A DNA stretch of 45,612 bases from Lentisphaerota bacterium (GCA_015061725.1 SUVX01000026.1:1-45612); one strand, 5' to 3'. Shown: positions 1 to 9,081, counted from the stretch's first letter. Numbers and translations are program-made. Notes: generated from the letters alone by a model not told the origin.

Positions 1-1
1 C

Positions 2-856
2 CATAATGCTTGCAAAGCAAGCGCTTCATGTTTGCCGCAGGCAAACGCTTCATGCAGCAACGCTGCGCTTCACACGGCGGAGCCGTGCTTCATTCGATCA
101 GCGTTCACGCTGATCGAGCTATTGGTTGTGATTGCCATCATCGCGATATTAGCGGGTATGCTTCTGCCGGCATTGCAGCAGGCACGGGAACGGGCAAAAG
201 CAAGCAACTGCCAGAGCAATCTGAAACAGTGCGGAACAGGGTTTGCCATGTATTCGGGAGATTACGAATATTTTCCGCCCAACACAGCCTCTTTCGGTTC
301 AGATACGATCAGTTATGTTCTGGCACTGGCACCGTACTGCGGACTTTTCCCGAGTGTAGCGGAGGCATTGGCTGAAAATCCCGGTTCGACAGTTCCCTCA
401 TCCTACTTTGATATCCGGATGAAAAAATTTAAAATCTTCATGTGTCCGGGCGAGGACAGGACTGTGATGCACATCAATAACCAGAGCGGTAAAAAATTCA
501 CCAATTATATGTGCAACGCCGCCATCATGCACCGGACTTTCACCGGGAAAAACGAACCGGGAATAAAGGTCAGTCTTCTGAAAAAACCGTCGCGGAACTT
601 TCTGATGATGGATTTGAACCTTGACAGTATTACAAGCAGTCATCCGACTTATACGGCATTCACGACAAATTATATCAAATTGGGTTCAGACGGCGGCTAT
701 GACGGTGTCAGTTACCGTCACGGAACTTTCGCCAATGCAGCAATGGCAGACGGCAGGGCGGCAATGCTTACAAAGGCAAGTATTCCCGACGTCGGATACA
801 CTGACGGTGTTCACATCACCCGCGGAGGAACTGCAAATGTCTGGCTTTATGAATAA
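2..856 (+). CDS. Prepilin-like type II secretion protein with H-x9-DG motif (5' end uncertain)
   Basis: This is a pseudopilin-type protein. It has the class III prepilin motif FTLIE followed by a long hydrophobic helix ([19 protein letters not shown]), then a globular domain with NCQSNLKQ early and [14 protein letters not shown] near the C-terminus. That last stretch is the H-x9-DG signature of the large PVC prepilin-like families. The prepilin peptidase cleaves before the Phe in this family and usually needs Gly at -1, but here -1 is Ala. The frame is open to the left edge. The only internal start candidate before the motif is TTG at 32, and no Shine-Dalgarno sequence decides it, so the gene may begin outside the window. 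The residues before FTLIE are encoded entirely by the hairpin array at 8-116 and do not resemble a normal short prepilin leader. The 3' end overlaps the start of the next gene. It may be a minor pilin of the secretion system at 17113-25702. Confidence 0.85.
   Translation, partial: HNACKASASCLPQANASCSNAALHTAEPCFIRSAFTLIELLVVIAIIAILAGMLLPALQQARERAKASNCQSNLKQCGTGFAMYSGDYEYFPPNTASFGSDTISYVLALAPYCGLFPSVAEALAENPGSTVPSSYFDIRMKKFKIFMCPGEDRTVMHINNQSGKKFTNYMCNAAIMHRTFTGKNEPGIKVSLLKKPSRNFLMMDLNLDSITSSHPTYTAFTTNYIKLGSDGGYDGVSYRHGTFANAAMADGRAAMLTKASIPDVGYTDGVHITRGGTANVWLYE
8..116. repeat. Array of five short hairpins with a constant GCTTCAT spacer
   Basis: Five perfect inverted repeats lie head to tail. 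They are GCTTGC/GCAAGC (8-13/17-22), GTTTGCC/GGCAAAC (30-36/40-46), GCAGC/GCTGC (54-58/62-66), ACGGC/GCCGT (74-78/82-86) and CGATCAGCG/CGCTGATCG (95-103/108-116). The first four have 3-nt loops and the last a 4-nt loop. The stems differ completely from one another, but the spacer is nearly constant: GCTTCAT at 23-29, 47-53 and 87-93, and GCTTCAC at 67-73. The last stem overlaps the codons for the prepilin cleavage motif. The array is read through by the prepilin frame. Function unknown. Confidence 0.85.
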
Positions 857-3800
857 ACGCCTTTTTACAGCCCTTTTTCTGCTTGCAGGTATTCTTCTTT
901 GTGCGGATACCATCGCTCCGCAAAAATTGCTTCTCAAAGGCAATGCCAAACTTGTCAAAAATGTCCTGATACTGGATGGGAAAGGTTCTTATGCAGAAAT
1001 CCCGGGAACAGAAAAATACAATATTTCTTCCGAAGGACTGACTCTTGCCTGTACAGTCAAACTCAATAAATCTGCAAAAAAAGAATATCTTGCGGCATTT
1101 TTTTCCAAACCCGGTACACCTTTTATTTTTGCCCGTTACAATACACGTCTGGCAAGTAATCTCAGAAACACACAGAATAAAATCACCGTCAAGACCCGCG
1201 GCAACGGTATCCCGCAGACGGGCATCCGTCATCATCTGGCAGTTACATACGCCTTTTTCAACGATGCCGCCCAGGGCGAAAGAGGATATATCACAACACT
1301 TTATCTTGACGGAGAAGAACTGGAACAAGAGATCCATCCCTTTTTTGAAGCAAAACAAACTTCAGGCAACATTGAAATCGGCAGAGGTTACAGTTCCCCC
1401 TGGTTCCTGAACGGAGAAGTTGCGGATATCTTCGCCGCACAAAAAGTACTTTCTCCCGATGAAATCAACGCACTTGCAAAAAAATCGCAGATTCCGGCAA
1501 AGAAAAAAGTAAACAAAAGTTACAAAGGTATCAAAAAAATCCGTCTGAATGAAGCGGAACTTCACCTGCGAACACTTGACGGCAAGGGTTCTCCGATTGC
1601 AGGAATGGTTGATATCAAGGGCAAACGTGAACTGCTCAGCGGCAAAGGTTTTTCATGGCAGATCAGAGGAAACAGAAAAAATCAGAATGTGCGTTTCAGC
1701 TCCTCTGAAATTCCGTTCACTCTTCAAAATCTCTCTTCAAAGGGCTTCTCCGCCGTCTGGAAAAAAAGCGGGAACCCGGCTTTTGAAGTTGTTTCAAATG
1801 TCACATTTGTTTCCGACGGTTTCACCGCCGATCTTGAAATCAGAAACAAAACACCAGATTTTGTCATAAAAGAGGTGCTTTTTCCTGAAGTTGCAATTCC
1901 GGCATTTTCAGGAAATGATGTACTGTTTTATCCCTATATGTGCGGTGCTGAAATTCCGTCACCGCGCCGTAACCGCTTGAGATACGGACAAAACTATTCT
2001 TATCCCAGTGCCTACGTTACCATGCAGTACAGTGCCTATTACGCAAACGGCAGGGGCGTTTTCCTCGGCTGGCAGGACCCCGACGGTACAATCAAAAATC
2101 TTTCAGCGGGCGGTCAGTCCCAAACGGTCAATATGACATGGACTCTTCCCGCCCCGATCCCGCTTGATAAAATTTCAGGCGGCAACAACTTCAAATCTCC
2201 GGGAACAGTTCTTTTCCGTCTGTTCAAAGGTTCCTGGTACGAAGCGGCGATGCTGCATAAGGAATGGGCGCTCTCAAAAGCCGCCTGGGGCAAAGTTCCG
2301 CTGCCCCGCAAAGATACGCCCGAATGGTTCAAACGCGTTCCCTGCGCTCTTGCCCCCAACGGCACAACTGAAACCAGCGCAAACGAGGGTGTGGATCTGC
2401 TGCTTTTTCTGCAAAAATATATGGAGCAGCCCATCTATGCGCTCTGGTTCAACTGGTACGACAGCAGCAAGCGGGGATGGCCCGCATATCCGCAGCACAA
2501 GTACACAAAAAAACTGTTCCAAAGAATCATGGATTCCAACTGCTACATAGAACCTTACACCGACGGACGTTTGTGGGATATCAAAGATACCCTCTGGAAA
2601 AAATGCGGACTTCCCGCTTCAGTCAAACTTGCAGACGGCTCCGTCTATACAGAAAAACACGGAAAAGGTACTTATGCGGTCATGTGTCCTGTGGTCAACT
2701 CCTGGCAGCAGGTTCTGCTTGATTTGAGCAAAGATATCGCTTCGGTCTCGTCAGCCGTCTACCACGATCAGGTTTCCGCCGCGCGGGGCGGACTTTGTTT
2801 TGACAGAACGCACGGACATGCTCTCAACGATCCTGCCGTCTGGATGAAAGGGTATCGCAAAATTTACAGACAAATCCGCAAAGCTCTGCCGGGATATCCG
2901 CAGATATCAGAAGATATGGCGGAACCCTATCTTGATCTCTTTGACGGCGGACACGTCTGGCGCTGGGGATTTCAGGGCGCCGTTCCCGCCTTTCAGGCAG
3001 TCTACGGAGGCAGAACTCAATATTTTGCGCTGGTCTATGACAAAATCGCCAAAGGTGATGACGAATCCAACTTTGCAAAAATGGCTTATTCCCTTGTCAA
3101 CGGCATCAAAATCGGCAGAATGGAAGTTCAGGAGTTGTTCAACGCTGATGAAAAACGTTTGTTCTTCAAAAAAATGAGCCATCTTTACGCCGCCGTCTGC
3201 GATTATCTGAATGAGGGAACCATGCTGGCGCCCATACGTTTTGCCGTTCCTGTCAAAACACAGTCCCTGATGTGGTCGGGACACTGGCGCAGAAATGAAA
3301 AAGTAACGACTCCCGTCATTGAAAACCGCAGTTATGTTCTCGGGCAAAAACGCCTGTATCTCTTTGTCAATCCGACAAAGAAAACGCAGAACTGCCGTCC
3401 TTTGATTTCCTCAGGATGGCTCTGCCGCGAGGGGGCAGGCAAAGTTGAAAAGTTCAGAGGTCTTATCCAACTGCCGCCCCGCAGCAGTGCCGTTGTAATT
3501 TCAGACAAAAAAGAGGCTCTCCGCATTCAGAAAACGCTTGATAAAATGGCGTCGTTTGATGCGGGACTGTCTTACGATACACAAATCAGGTTCCCTGAGC
3601 GTCCCCCGCTTGCGCTGAAAAGGGGCGTATTGGCGGGACCGGAAAAAACCGCAGGTTTCTATGCTGTTTTGCGCAGAGGCAATAACGGACGCTTCTTCGG
3701 TGACTCCAAAGCCGGAGCCCTGATTTCATGGGGTCTCGTTGATTTCGGCAGAGAAAAAGTTGATACCATTTATCTGTATGCGGGCGTTTCCAAAGAATTT

Positions 3801-4001
3801 TCCGGCGGAAAAATCACGGTACTCACAGAAGAAAACGGAAAAAGAGTCCCCATCGGTTCGCTCACCGTTCCGGATACCGGCGGCTGGATGAAATTCAAAA
3901 AACTTCCCGTCAAACTGAATAAAACTCTGACCGGCAGAAAAAGTGTTCTTCTGCGCTATGACCGCAGCGGCTGCTGCAATCTTCTCGGATGGAGTTATTG
4001 A
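837..4001 (+). CDS. Secreted LamG-domain, DUF6259-like glycoside hydrolase
   Basis: This is a probable secreted carbohydrate-active enzyme of 1054 residues. The start at 837 follows a GGAGGAA Shine-Dalgarno at 824-830; the longer open frame upstream lies inside the prepilin gene and is rejected. A signal peptide ([19 protein letters not shown]) is followed by a LamG/concanavalin-like domain at about residues 25-220 that ends in a typical [21 protein letters not shown] stretch. A beta-rich region comes next, and from about residue 490 a TIM-barrel-like part resembling DUF6259 proteins, distant relatives of clan GH-D/GH36-type glycosidases. Acidic clusters near residues 640-700 ([26 protein letters not shown]) are candidate active-site segments. 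The substrate cannot be read from sequence. Its start overlaps the prepilin stop and it is followed within 11 bases by a phosphoesterase gene, so the three are probably co-transcribed. Confidence 0.75.
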   Translation: MSGFMNKRLFTALFLLAGILLCADTIAPQKLLLKGNAKLVKNVLILDGKGSYAEIPGTEKYNISSEGLTLACTVKLNKSAKKEYLAAFFSKPGTPFIFARYNTRLASNLRNTQNKITVKTRGNGIPQTGIRHHLAVTYAFFNDAAQGERGYITTLYLDGEELEQEIHPFFEAKQTSGNIEIGRGYSSPWFLNGEVADIFAAQKVLSPDEINALAKKSQIPAKKKVNKSYKGIKKIRLNEAELHLRTLDGKGSPIAGMVDIKGKRELLSGKGFSWQIRGNRKNQNVRFSSSEIPFTLQNLSSKGFSAVWKKSGNPAFEVVSNVTFVSDGFTADLEIRNKTPDFVIKEVLFPEVAIPAFSGNDVLFYPYMCGAEIPSPRRNRLRYGQNYSYPSAYVTMQYSAYYANGRGVFLGWQDPDGTIKNLSAGGQSQTVNMTWTLPAPIPLDKISGGNNFKSPGTVLFRLFKGSWYEAAMLHKEWALSKAAWGKVPLPRKDTPEWFKRVPCALAPNGTTETSANEGVDLLLFLQKYMEQPIYALWFNWYDSSKRGWPAYPQHKYTKKLFQRIMDSNCYIEPYTDGRLWDIKDTLWKKCGLPASVKLADGSVYTEKHGKGTYAVMCPVVNSWQQVLLDLSKDIASVSSAVYHDQVSAARGGLCFDRTHGHALNDPAVWMKGYRKIYRQIRKALPGYPQISEDMAEPYLDLFDGGHVWRWGFQGAVPAFQAVYGGRTQYFALVYDKIAKGDDESNFAKMAYSLVNGIKIGRMEVQELFNADEKRLFFKKMSHLYAAVCDYLNEGTMLAPIRFAVPVKTQSLMWSGHWRRNEKVTTPVIENRSYVLGQKRLYLFVNPTKKTQNCRPLISSGWLCREGAGKVEKFRGLIQLPPRSSAVVISDKKEALRIQKTLDKMASFDAGLSYDTQIRFPERPPLALKRGVLAGPEKTAGFYAVLRRGNNGRFFGDSKAGALISWGLVDFGREKVDTIYLYAGVSKEFSGGKITVLTEENGKRVPIGSLTVPDTGGWMKFKKLPVKLNKTLTGRKSVLLRYDRSGCCNLLGWSY

Positions 4002-4011
4002 GGTCCTTTTT

Positions 4012-5673
4012 ATGAAACTTTTGATTTTTTCCGTATTATCGCTGTTTTCCGCAACAGTTTTCTCTTCTGAACAACCGATTTTCAGAGCTGGAATCATGAG
4101 CGATACGCATATCAGCGAAAAACTTTCGTCATTCCGTCTGGTCAAACCCGCACTGGAACTCTTTAAAGATCATAAAGTTGATCTGGTGATCCACATGGGG
4201 GACTTTGCCGACGTCCATTGTCCGGAGGGATACCGTCTGTACCGCAAAATTTTCAACGGCATTTATAAGAAAAATCCGCCGCAGGAACTTTTTGTCTATG
4301 ACGGACACGATGCCGCCGGTCACAAAAACCGCGAACAGGCATTCCGCGCCATGCAGAAAAATCTGGGCAATGTCAATGCGCCTTACGCAAAACTTGTTCT
4401 GAAAGGATATTCTTTTCTGGTTTATCCGTATAAATCAGATTTGAAACGGCAGGAAAAAGAGATGACTGAAGCGGTCAAAACTTCAAACGGACGTCCCGTG
4501 TTTGTGCTGGATCATCATCCGCCGTTCGGAACGACAGCCACCAGCCGCTTATGGGGCAGCCGTCCACTGCGGAGACTGGCGGATAAATTCCCGCAGGTCA
4601 TCCGCATTTCAGGACACAGTCACGGCACACTTTGGAACGAACGCAATATCTGGCAGGGCAAATTCACCGCCGTCAATGCCGGGTGTCTCTATAACTGGAC
4701 AGGTATCCTGACCGGCAACACCGCTGAAAACACAAAACCGGACGGCGTTCTGATTATGGAAGTTTATCCCGGAAAAATCCTGTTCCGCCGCTTTTCAGTC
4801 ACAAATAAAAAAGAGATCCGTCCGGAAAAAGTCTGGTGTATTCCCCTGCCCTTTGATGAAAAAACCGCACCGTACAGCCAAAAGAACCGTCTGCGCCGCG
4901 AAAAACCGGCGGAATTTCCCGAAGGAAGCGTTGTTAAAATAAATATCCCTTCAAAAAACATCCATACTGTCAACTATACTTTCCCGCAGGCGGAAGATGT
5001 CCGCAACTGTTATATCTATAAGACGGAACTGTTTGAGGGAAAGAAACGCATTGCCCGCAAAGATTATCACAGTTCATTTCATCAGACACACCCTGCAAAA
5101 GAGGTTTACGCCTCATGGAGCTGCGGTTTTCTGACTCCCGGCAAACGCTACCGCTTCACCGCGACTCCGGTCAATTTCGCCGGACAGGAAGGCAGAAGTC
5201 TGGAGGGTTTCTTCACCGCTCCTGTGTTTGAAAAGGGGGAAGTGCGCTTTGAGTGCTCCGATCCGCTCCTCCCCGGCTGTAAAGTCTCAACCGGCACTTC
5301 CGGAGGAAAAGCGTTGCGAAAAAACAAAGACTTTTTCCGTCATCCGGGCGGAGATGTGCGGATAGAATTTCCCCGGGGCGTCTGGGAGGGCGCAAAAGGA
5401 ACACGTTTCCGTTTTGTTATAGATCTGGAAACCCGTCAGCAGCCGGACTGTCAATGGACATTGCGTTTACGTTCCCCCCGTCCGGCATGGAGCGCAAACA
5501 CCCGTATGTGGACAATGCCGGGCAATTCAGGCATCATGCGTTACGTCATTGACTTTGAAAAAAAATCAACACAGGGCGAACTTTATCTGCTGATAACCGA
5601 AAGTTTCTGGGGACAATTCAAGGTCCATTCTGTGCGGATAGAACGCTTTTCAGGGCAAAAAAACAATAAATGA
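4012..5673 (+). CDS. Secreted calcineurin-like metallophosphoesterase with C-terminal beta domains
   Basis: A 553-residue protein starting at ATG 4012 after GAGG at 4000-4003. The longer frame reaching 3943 lies inside the previous gene. After a signal peptide (residues 1-19) comes a metallophosphoesterase domain: SDTHIS (D31, H33), HMGDFAD (D64), LDHHPP and SGHSHG. The usual GNHD box is replaced by YDGHD (residues 96-100), so the Asn that normally bridges the two metals is Gly. From about residue 305 a fibronectin III-like segment is followed by a C-terminal beta-sandwich-like region, as in extracellular purple-phosphatase-like proteins. It ends just before the rpmH promoter. Its likely role is extracytoplasmic phosphate ester or glycan-phosphate hydrolysis together with the upstream glycosidase; the substrate is unknown. 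Confidence 0.72.
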   Translation: MKLLIFSVLSLFSATVFSSEQPIFRAGIMSDTHISEKLSSFRLVKPALELFKDHKVDLVIHMGDFADVHCPEGYRLYRKIFNGIYKKNPPQELFVYDGHDAAGHKNREQAFRAMQKNLGNVNAPYAKLVLKGYSFLVYPYKSDLKRQEKEMTEAVKTSNGRPVFVLDHHPPFGTTATSRLWGSRPLRRLADKFPQVIRISGHSHGTLWNERNIWQGKFTAVNAGCLYNWTGILTGNTAENTKPDGVLIMEVYPGKILFRRFSVTNKKEIRPEKVWCIPLPFDEKTAPYSQKNRLRREKPAEFPEGSVVKINIPSKNIHTVNYTFPQAEDVRNCYIYKTELFEGKKRIARKDYHSSFHQTHPAKEVYASWSCGFLTPGKRYRFTATPVNFAGQEGRSLEGFFTAPVFEKGEVRFECSDPLLPGCKVSTGTSGGKALRKNKDFFRHPGGDVRIEFPRGVWEGAKGTRFRFVIDLETRQQPDCQWTLRLRSPRPAWSANTRMWTMPGNSGIMRYVIDFEKKSTQGELYLLITESFWGQFKVHSVRIERFSGQKNNK

Positions 5674-5674
5674 C

Positions 5675-5703
5675 TTGAAAAAAAGGTAAAGAGGTGTTAT
5701 TTT
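5675..5703 (+). promoter_or_regulatory. Candidate sigma70 promoter P1 upstream of rpmH
   Basis: TTGAAA at 5675-5680, a 17-nt spacer and TATTTT at 5698-5703, directly after the phosphoesterase stop codon. It would give an rpmH leader of about 105 nt. Confidence 0.5.
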
Positions 5704-5727
5704 ATTAATTCAGATTAACGTACATAT

Positions 5728-5749
5728 CGCTTTCTGATGTCAGAGAGCG
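5728..5749 (+). promoter_or_regulatory. Hairpin in the rpmH leader
   Basis: CGCTTTCTGA (5728-5737) pairs with TCAGAGAGCG (5740-5749), ten pairs including one G-U, with a tight loop. It lies between P1 and a second promoter-like element (TTGAGA 5750-5755, 16 nt, TAGATT 5772-5777). It may attenuate P1 transcripts or bind a regulator; there is no U-tract, so it is not a simple terminator. Confidence 0.35.
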
Positions 5750-5814
5750 TTGAGAAAATGTAAAAAAACAGTAGATTTTTTAACTTTTAAATTGAAAGAA
5801 ACTGAGGTAGAAAA

Positions 5815-5949
5815 ATGAAAAGAACATTCCAGCCCTCTAACCGCCGCCGCAAACGTCGTATCGGATTCTTCGCCCGCATGGCAACCCGTGCCGGACGTCT
5901 GGTCATCAAACGCCGCCGTCAGAAGGGCCGCGTCAGACTCACCGCCTGA
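5815..5949 (+). CDS. rpmH: Large ribosomal subunit protein bL34
   Basis: A 44-residue, very basic protein beginning [20 protein letters not shown] and ending [12 protein letters not shown], the standard bL34 sequence and length. ATG 5815 follows GAGG at 5804-5807. bL34 is a small 23S rRNA-binding protein of the 50S subunit. It is the first gene of the conserved rpmH-rnpA-yidD-yidC-jag block, with two promoter-like elements and a hairpin upstream. In most bacteria this block sits beside dnaA and the origin; dnaA is absent here. Confidence 0.96.
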   Translation: MKRTFQPSNRRRKRRIGFFARMATRAGRLVIKRRRQKGRVRLTA

Positions 5950-5979
5950 TAAAGTCAATATAACTTCAGGTTCGTTCGA

Positions 5980-6372
5980 TTGCAGGGGAAAGACCGCGGC
6001 AGCCGCTTATCGCTGAGAAAAAGCGATAAGCTGGTTTACAAATCACAGTTTGATCAAGTCAGAAGAGAAGGAAAAAAAACCGTCGGTTCCGGCTTGGTCG
6101 TCGCAGTCGCCCCGTGCAATGAAATCGGATGCGGAGTAATATGCTCAAAAAAATTCAGTCTTCTGGCAGTGGAGCGCAACAGAGCCCGCCGGCTGCTGTG
6201 GGAGAGTTTCAGAATGTTGAAACCGTATCTCCCCCCGTGCCGTCTGGTTCTGATTCCGCGGCAGAGACTGAAAAAATACAAACGTCAGCAGGCCACTGCG
6301 GAAATGGTGAATCTGCTTGCTCAACAGGGGATCATCCCTGCGGACGTTGCGGCTTCTTTGCGGGAGTCGTGA
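5980..6372 (+). CDS. rnpA: Ribonuclease P protein component
   Basis: A 130-residue basic protein that assists the RNase P RNA in maturing tRNA 5' ends. The family signature is visible as ERNRARRLLWESFR (from about residue 65), matching the R-N-x-x-x-R motif that contacts RNA. SLRKSDKLVYKSQFDQVRREGK at the N-terminus fits the usual opening of RnpA. The start is read as TTG 5980, about 9 bases after AGG. The gene is 30 bases downstream of rpmH, and its TGA stop overlaps the GTG start of yidD, suggesting coupled translation. Confidence 0.92.
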   Translation: MQGKDRGSRLSLRKSDKLVYKSQFDQVRREGKKTVGSGLVVAVAPCNEIGCGVICSKKFSLLAVERNRARRLLWESFRMLKPYLPPCRLVLIPRQRLKKYKRQQATAEMVNLLAQQGIIPADVAASLRES

Positions 6373-6581
6373 TTTTTTTCATACGGATTTATCAGAAACT
6401 GATTGCACCATTGCTGCCGGATTGCTGCCGTTTTGAGCCGACTTGCTCCCATTATGCAGTTGAAGCGCTGCGGATTCACGGATTCTGGAAAGGGTGTGTT
6501 CTGACCGTCTGGCGGCTGATGCGCTGCCAACCTTTCTGCAGAGGAGGTCTTGACCCTGTCCCGCCGCGCAAAAAGAAATAA
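6369..6581 (+). CDS. yidD: Membrane protein insertion efficiency factor YidD
   Basis: A 70-residue protein with the full family signature: IYQKLIAPLLP, CRFEPTCSHYAVEAL, then GFWKG and RCQPFCRGGLDPVP. YidD is a small membrane-associated factor that helps YidC insert proteins. The start is GTG 6369, which forms a GTGA overlap with the rnpA stop. The longer open frame upstream runs inside rnpA and is not coding. Cysteines of the CxxxxxxC pattern are conserved. The position between rnpA and yidC is the usual one. Confidence 0.92.
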   Translation: MIFFIRIYQKLIAPLLPDCCRFEPTCSHYAVEALRIHGFWKGCVLTVWRLMRCQPFCRGGLDPVPPRKKK

Positions 6582-6613
6582 TTTTTCCGTATCGGAAATA
6601 CCGGATCTCTGAC

Positions 6614-8299
6614 ATGAAATTTGACAAAGATATTATAGTCGGGATTATCATCTGTGCCGCTGTGCTGTTCGGATGGGACCCGCTGTGCAAATATATGGGC
6701 TGGACATCCGAACCTGTTCCCGCAACGCCGGTTCAAACCGCCCCCGCTGTTGAAAAAACAGCCCCTGCAACACCTGTTGCCGCTGCTCCTGAAAAGAAAG
6801 CAGCCGCCGTTAAAACGACTGTAAAACTCCCGGCAGTTATTCTTGCCAACAAGGATCTTTCTTATAAGATTTCTCCCGTCACCGGCAGCGTTGACTCCAT
6901 CACGCTTGCGGATTACAAAAACGCCGCCCAGACCGGTCCGGTCGTTCTGGAAAAAATTTCTCCCAACGCCAGAGGCGCATTCTCCCTTTCCGGAAGCATG
7001 TCCTGGGAACTGGAAAATATCCTTTTCTCGCGCAAAAACGGCAATAAGTATGTTCTTTCACGCCGGATGAAAGATGCCACCGGTCAGATTTTTATCGTCA
7101 CCCAGACCTGGGAACTTGCCGAAAAAGGATATGCGGCAAAATACACCGTCAACTTTGCCAACCCCGGCAAAAATACGGTCAACATTGCCGATACCGTTCT
7201 CTGCGGCGGCGAACTGCCCCCCTGGGGAATCGTTTCCGGCGACAAGGTGCGTATTCCCTCTCACAGAATGGACTACATGACCGCCGAAGGTGCTTTCGGA
7301 GATATCAAGGCGGATAAAAAGGATTCCAAATTTTTCCTGACCCCCGCCCCCGCCGTCAAGTGGGTTGCTCTTGACAACAAATATTTTGCGGCGATTCTCC
7401 AGTCCAAAACACCATTCATTCTGAATCAGAGGCGCGAATATCTCAATGACGGAAAAGACAACTATCCTGTCATCGCCTCCGGTGCCTGGCTGGGCAGTAT
7501 CCGCCTTGCCCCCGGCGAGAGCAAAAGTTTTGACTTCAACTATTACAGCGGTCCCAAAATTATTGCCGATCTGGACGCCTTTGATCCCTCAACAGGCAAA
7601 GTCATGCACCTTGCCTGGGGTCCGTTGGATTATCTGGCAAGACTGCTGCTGTGGCTGCTGATTAAATTCAACGCCCTGCTGGGTTCTTACGGTTGGAGCA
7701 TCATTCTGCTGACGCTGGTCGTCCGGTTGGTCTTCTATCCTCTGACCGCCCGCGGCAACGCCTCCATGAAAAAGATGCAGCTTGTTCAGCCCAAACTCAA
7801 AGAAATCCGCGAAAAATACAAAGACAATCCCCAGTTGATGAACAGCAAGATGATGGAGCTTTACCGCACCGAGGGCGTCAATCCCTTCGGCGGCTGTCTG
7901 CCCATCCTGTTGCAGATTCCGGTGTTTTTCGCGCTGTATGCAACGCTTGACGGTGCTGTGGAACTGCGCCAGGTTTCCTTCTTCTGGTGCAAAGACCTTG
8001 CCGCCGCCGATACCGTTGCCCGTCTGCCGCTTTACTTCTTCAATCTGCCCATCAATCCTCTGGTTCTGGCAATGACTGCGCTGATGGTTCTTCAGCAGCA
8101 CATGACGCCGATGTCCATGGATCCGGTGCAGAAGAAGATGATGGCTCTCATGCCGATAGTGATGTTGTTTATGCTTTATGATCTGCCTTCGGGACTTACA
8201 CTTTACTGGACCGTCAGCAACTTGTTCAGCATTATTCAGTTGAAACTCCAGCAAAGAAGCCGGAGCAAAGAAAACCAGAGTACTCCCGTTAAAGGTTGA
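6614..8299 (+). CDS. yidC: Membrane protein insertase YidC
   Basis: A 561-residue YidC/Oxa1 insertase. It has an N-terminal membrane anchor (about residues 8-24), an Ala/Pro-rich linker, a large periplasmic domain (about 75-325) as in Gram-negative YidC, and a C-terminal five-helix Oxa1 core beginning near residue 345. The core shows the family stretches YGWSIILLTLVVR, GNASMKKMQ and NPFGGCLPILLQIPVFFALY. The size and P1 domain indicate a diderm cell. It inserts inner-membrane proteins alone or with SecYEG. It lies 32 bases after yidD and is followed by jag, the classic order. Confidence 0.96.
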   Translation: MKFDKDIIVGIIICAAVLFGWDPLCKYMGWTSEPVPATPVQTAPAVEKTAPATPVAAAPEKKAAAVKTTVKLPAVILANKDLSYKISPVTGSVDSITLADYKNAAQTGPVVLEKISPNARGAFSLSGSMSWELENILFSRKNGNKYVLSRRMKDATGQIFIVTQTWELAEKGYAAKYTVNFANPGKNTVNIADTVLCGGELPPWGIVSGDKVRIPSHRMDYMTAEGAFGDIKADKKDSKFFLTPAPAVKWVALDNKYFAAILQSKTPFILNQRREYLNDGKDNYPVIASGAWLGSIRLAPGESKSFDFNYYSGPKIIADLDAFDPSTGKVMHLAWGPLDYLARLLLWLLIKFNALLGSYGWSIILLTLVVRLVFYPLTARGNASMKKMQLVQPKLKEIREKYKDNPQLMNSKMMELYRTEGVNPFGGCLPILLQIPVFFALYATLDGAVELRQVSFFWCKDLAAADTVARLPLYFFNLPINPLVLAMTALMVLQQHMTPMSMDPVQKKMMALMPIVMLFMLYDLPSGLTLYWTVSNLFSIIQLKLQQRSRSKENQSTPVKG

Positions 8300-8366
8300 G
8301 GGAGCAAAGAAAATCCATAACGGGAAGCAAAGAGGACTTCCCCGAAAAGTTACAGGAAACAAAATC

Positions 8367-8942
8367 ATGTCAGAAGAAAACCCCAAGTTCGAGCAGCAGA
8401 AAGAACAGCTCATCCGTACGCTCGCGACCATGTTTGATTACCTTGGTCTCAACGGAACTTTCAGAGTTGAAATGCGCGATGAGCGTATCTCCGTCAAAAT
8501 CGCCAGCGAAGATGCCGGACGTGTCATCGGTCGCAAAGGACAGACTCTTGAAAGTCTGCAGCTGCTTGCCAACCGCATCATGTTCAAAACCGACAACGAA
8601 TTTCCGCATGTCATGCTTGACATCGACGGCTACGCCAACGGCGACAGAGAACCCCGTGCCGAAGGTGAAGAAGAACGTCCCCGCCGTGAATCCGGACGCC
8701 GCCGTTCCAGACGTGACGGTGACGGCTTCTCCCGTTCCTCCCGCGAACAGCTGGAGCAGCAGGCAAAGGATGCCGCCAAGGAAGTCAAACGCTGGGGCGA
8801 ACCGGTCAAGCTGCCCGAAATGAATGCCCATGACAGAAGAATCATTCACTTGACTTTGCAGGACGATCCGGAAATCACCACCGAATCCGAAGGCGAAGGC
8901 AGTGTCAAAAAAGTGGTCGTCTCACTTAAAAAAGCCGAATAA
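8367..8942 (+). CDS. jag: Jag/KhpB RNA-binding protein (KH and R3H domains)
   Basis: A 191-residue protein with a KH domain (about residues 20-90; GxxG motif in GRVIGRKGQTLESLQ) and a C-terminal R3H domain (about 130-190; MNAHDRRIIHLTL). KhpB/Jag binds many transcripts and influences division and envelope synthesis in some bacteria. The N-terminal Jag domain found in Firmicutes is absent. Instead a strongly charged linker, rich in Arg, Glu and Ser (about residues 95-125), separates KH and R3H. ATG 8367 follows AGGA. It is the last gene of the rpmH block; mnmE, often next, is not here. Confidence 0.9.
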   Translation: MSEENPKFEQQKEQLIRTLATMFDYLGLNGTFRVEMRDERISVKIASEDAGRVIGRKGQTLESLQLLANRIMFKTDNEFPHVMLDIDGYANGDREPRAEGEEERPRRESGRRRSRRDGDGFSRSSREQLEQQAKDAAKEVKRWGEPVKLPEMNAHDRRIIHLTLQDDPEITTESEGEGSVKKVVVSLKKAE

Positions 8943-8955
8943 GTTTTTCACGGTG

Positions 8956-9031
8956 CTTCCGTAGCTCAGTTGGATAGAGCAGCTCCCTCCTAAGGAGCAG
9001 GTCATGCGTTCGAACCGCATCGGGGGCGCCA
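8956..9031 (+). tRNA. tRNA-Arg (anticodon CCT)
   Basis: A full cloverleaf can be drawn. Acceptor GCTTCCG pairs with CGGGGGC (two G-U pairs), D-arm GCTC/GAGC, anticodon arm GCTCC-CTCCTAA-GGAGC with anticodon CCT, variable AGGTC, and T-arm ATGCG-TTCGAAC-CGCAT. Discriminator G is followed by an encoded CCA at 9029-9031. It reads AGG codons. It lies 13 bases after jag and is followed by a T-run. Confidence 0.96.
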
Positions 9032-9081
9032 TTTTTAAGATATATTTACACTTTGGGTTCAATTTTAACGGTGCTTTGCAC

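Noticed and set aside
8..93. CRISPR or integron attC interpretation of the hairpin array
   Set aside because: The constant element is only 7 bases and the variable elements are short palindromes, not unique spacers; attC core sites are not seen.
621..836. N-terminal extension of the LamG/DUF6259-like gene
   Set aside because: It overlaps the prepilin gene in another frame, while a Shine-Dalgarno and signal peptide mark the start at 837.
5674..5960. Replication origin next to rpmH
   Set aside because: No dnaA gene or TTATCCACA-like boxes were found in or near the leader.
6129..6368. Long N-terminal extension of YidD or a frameshifted rnpA-yidD fusion
   Set aside because: Both proteins are complete on their own with a GTGA overlap; the extension is the out-of-frame shadow of rnpA.
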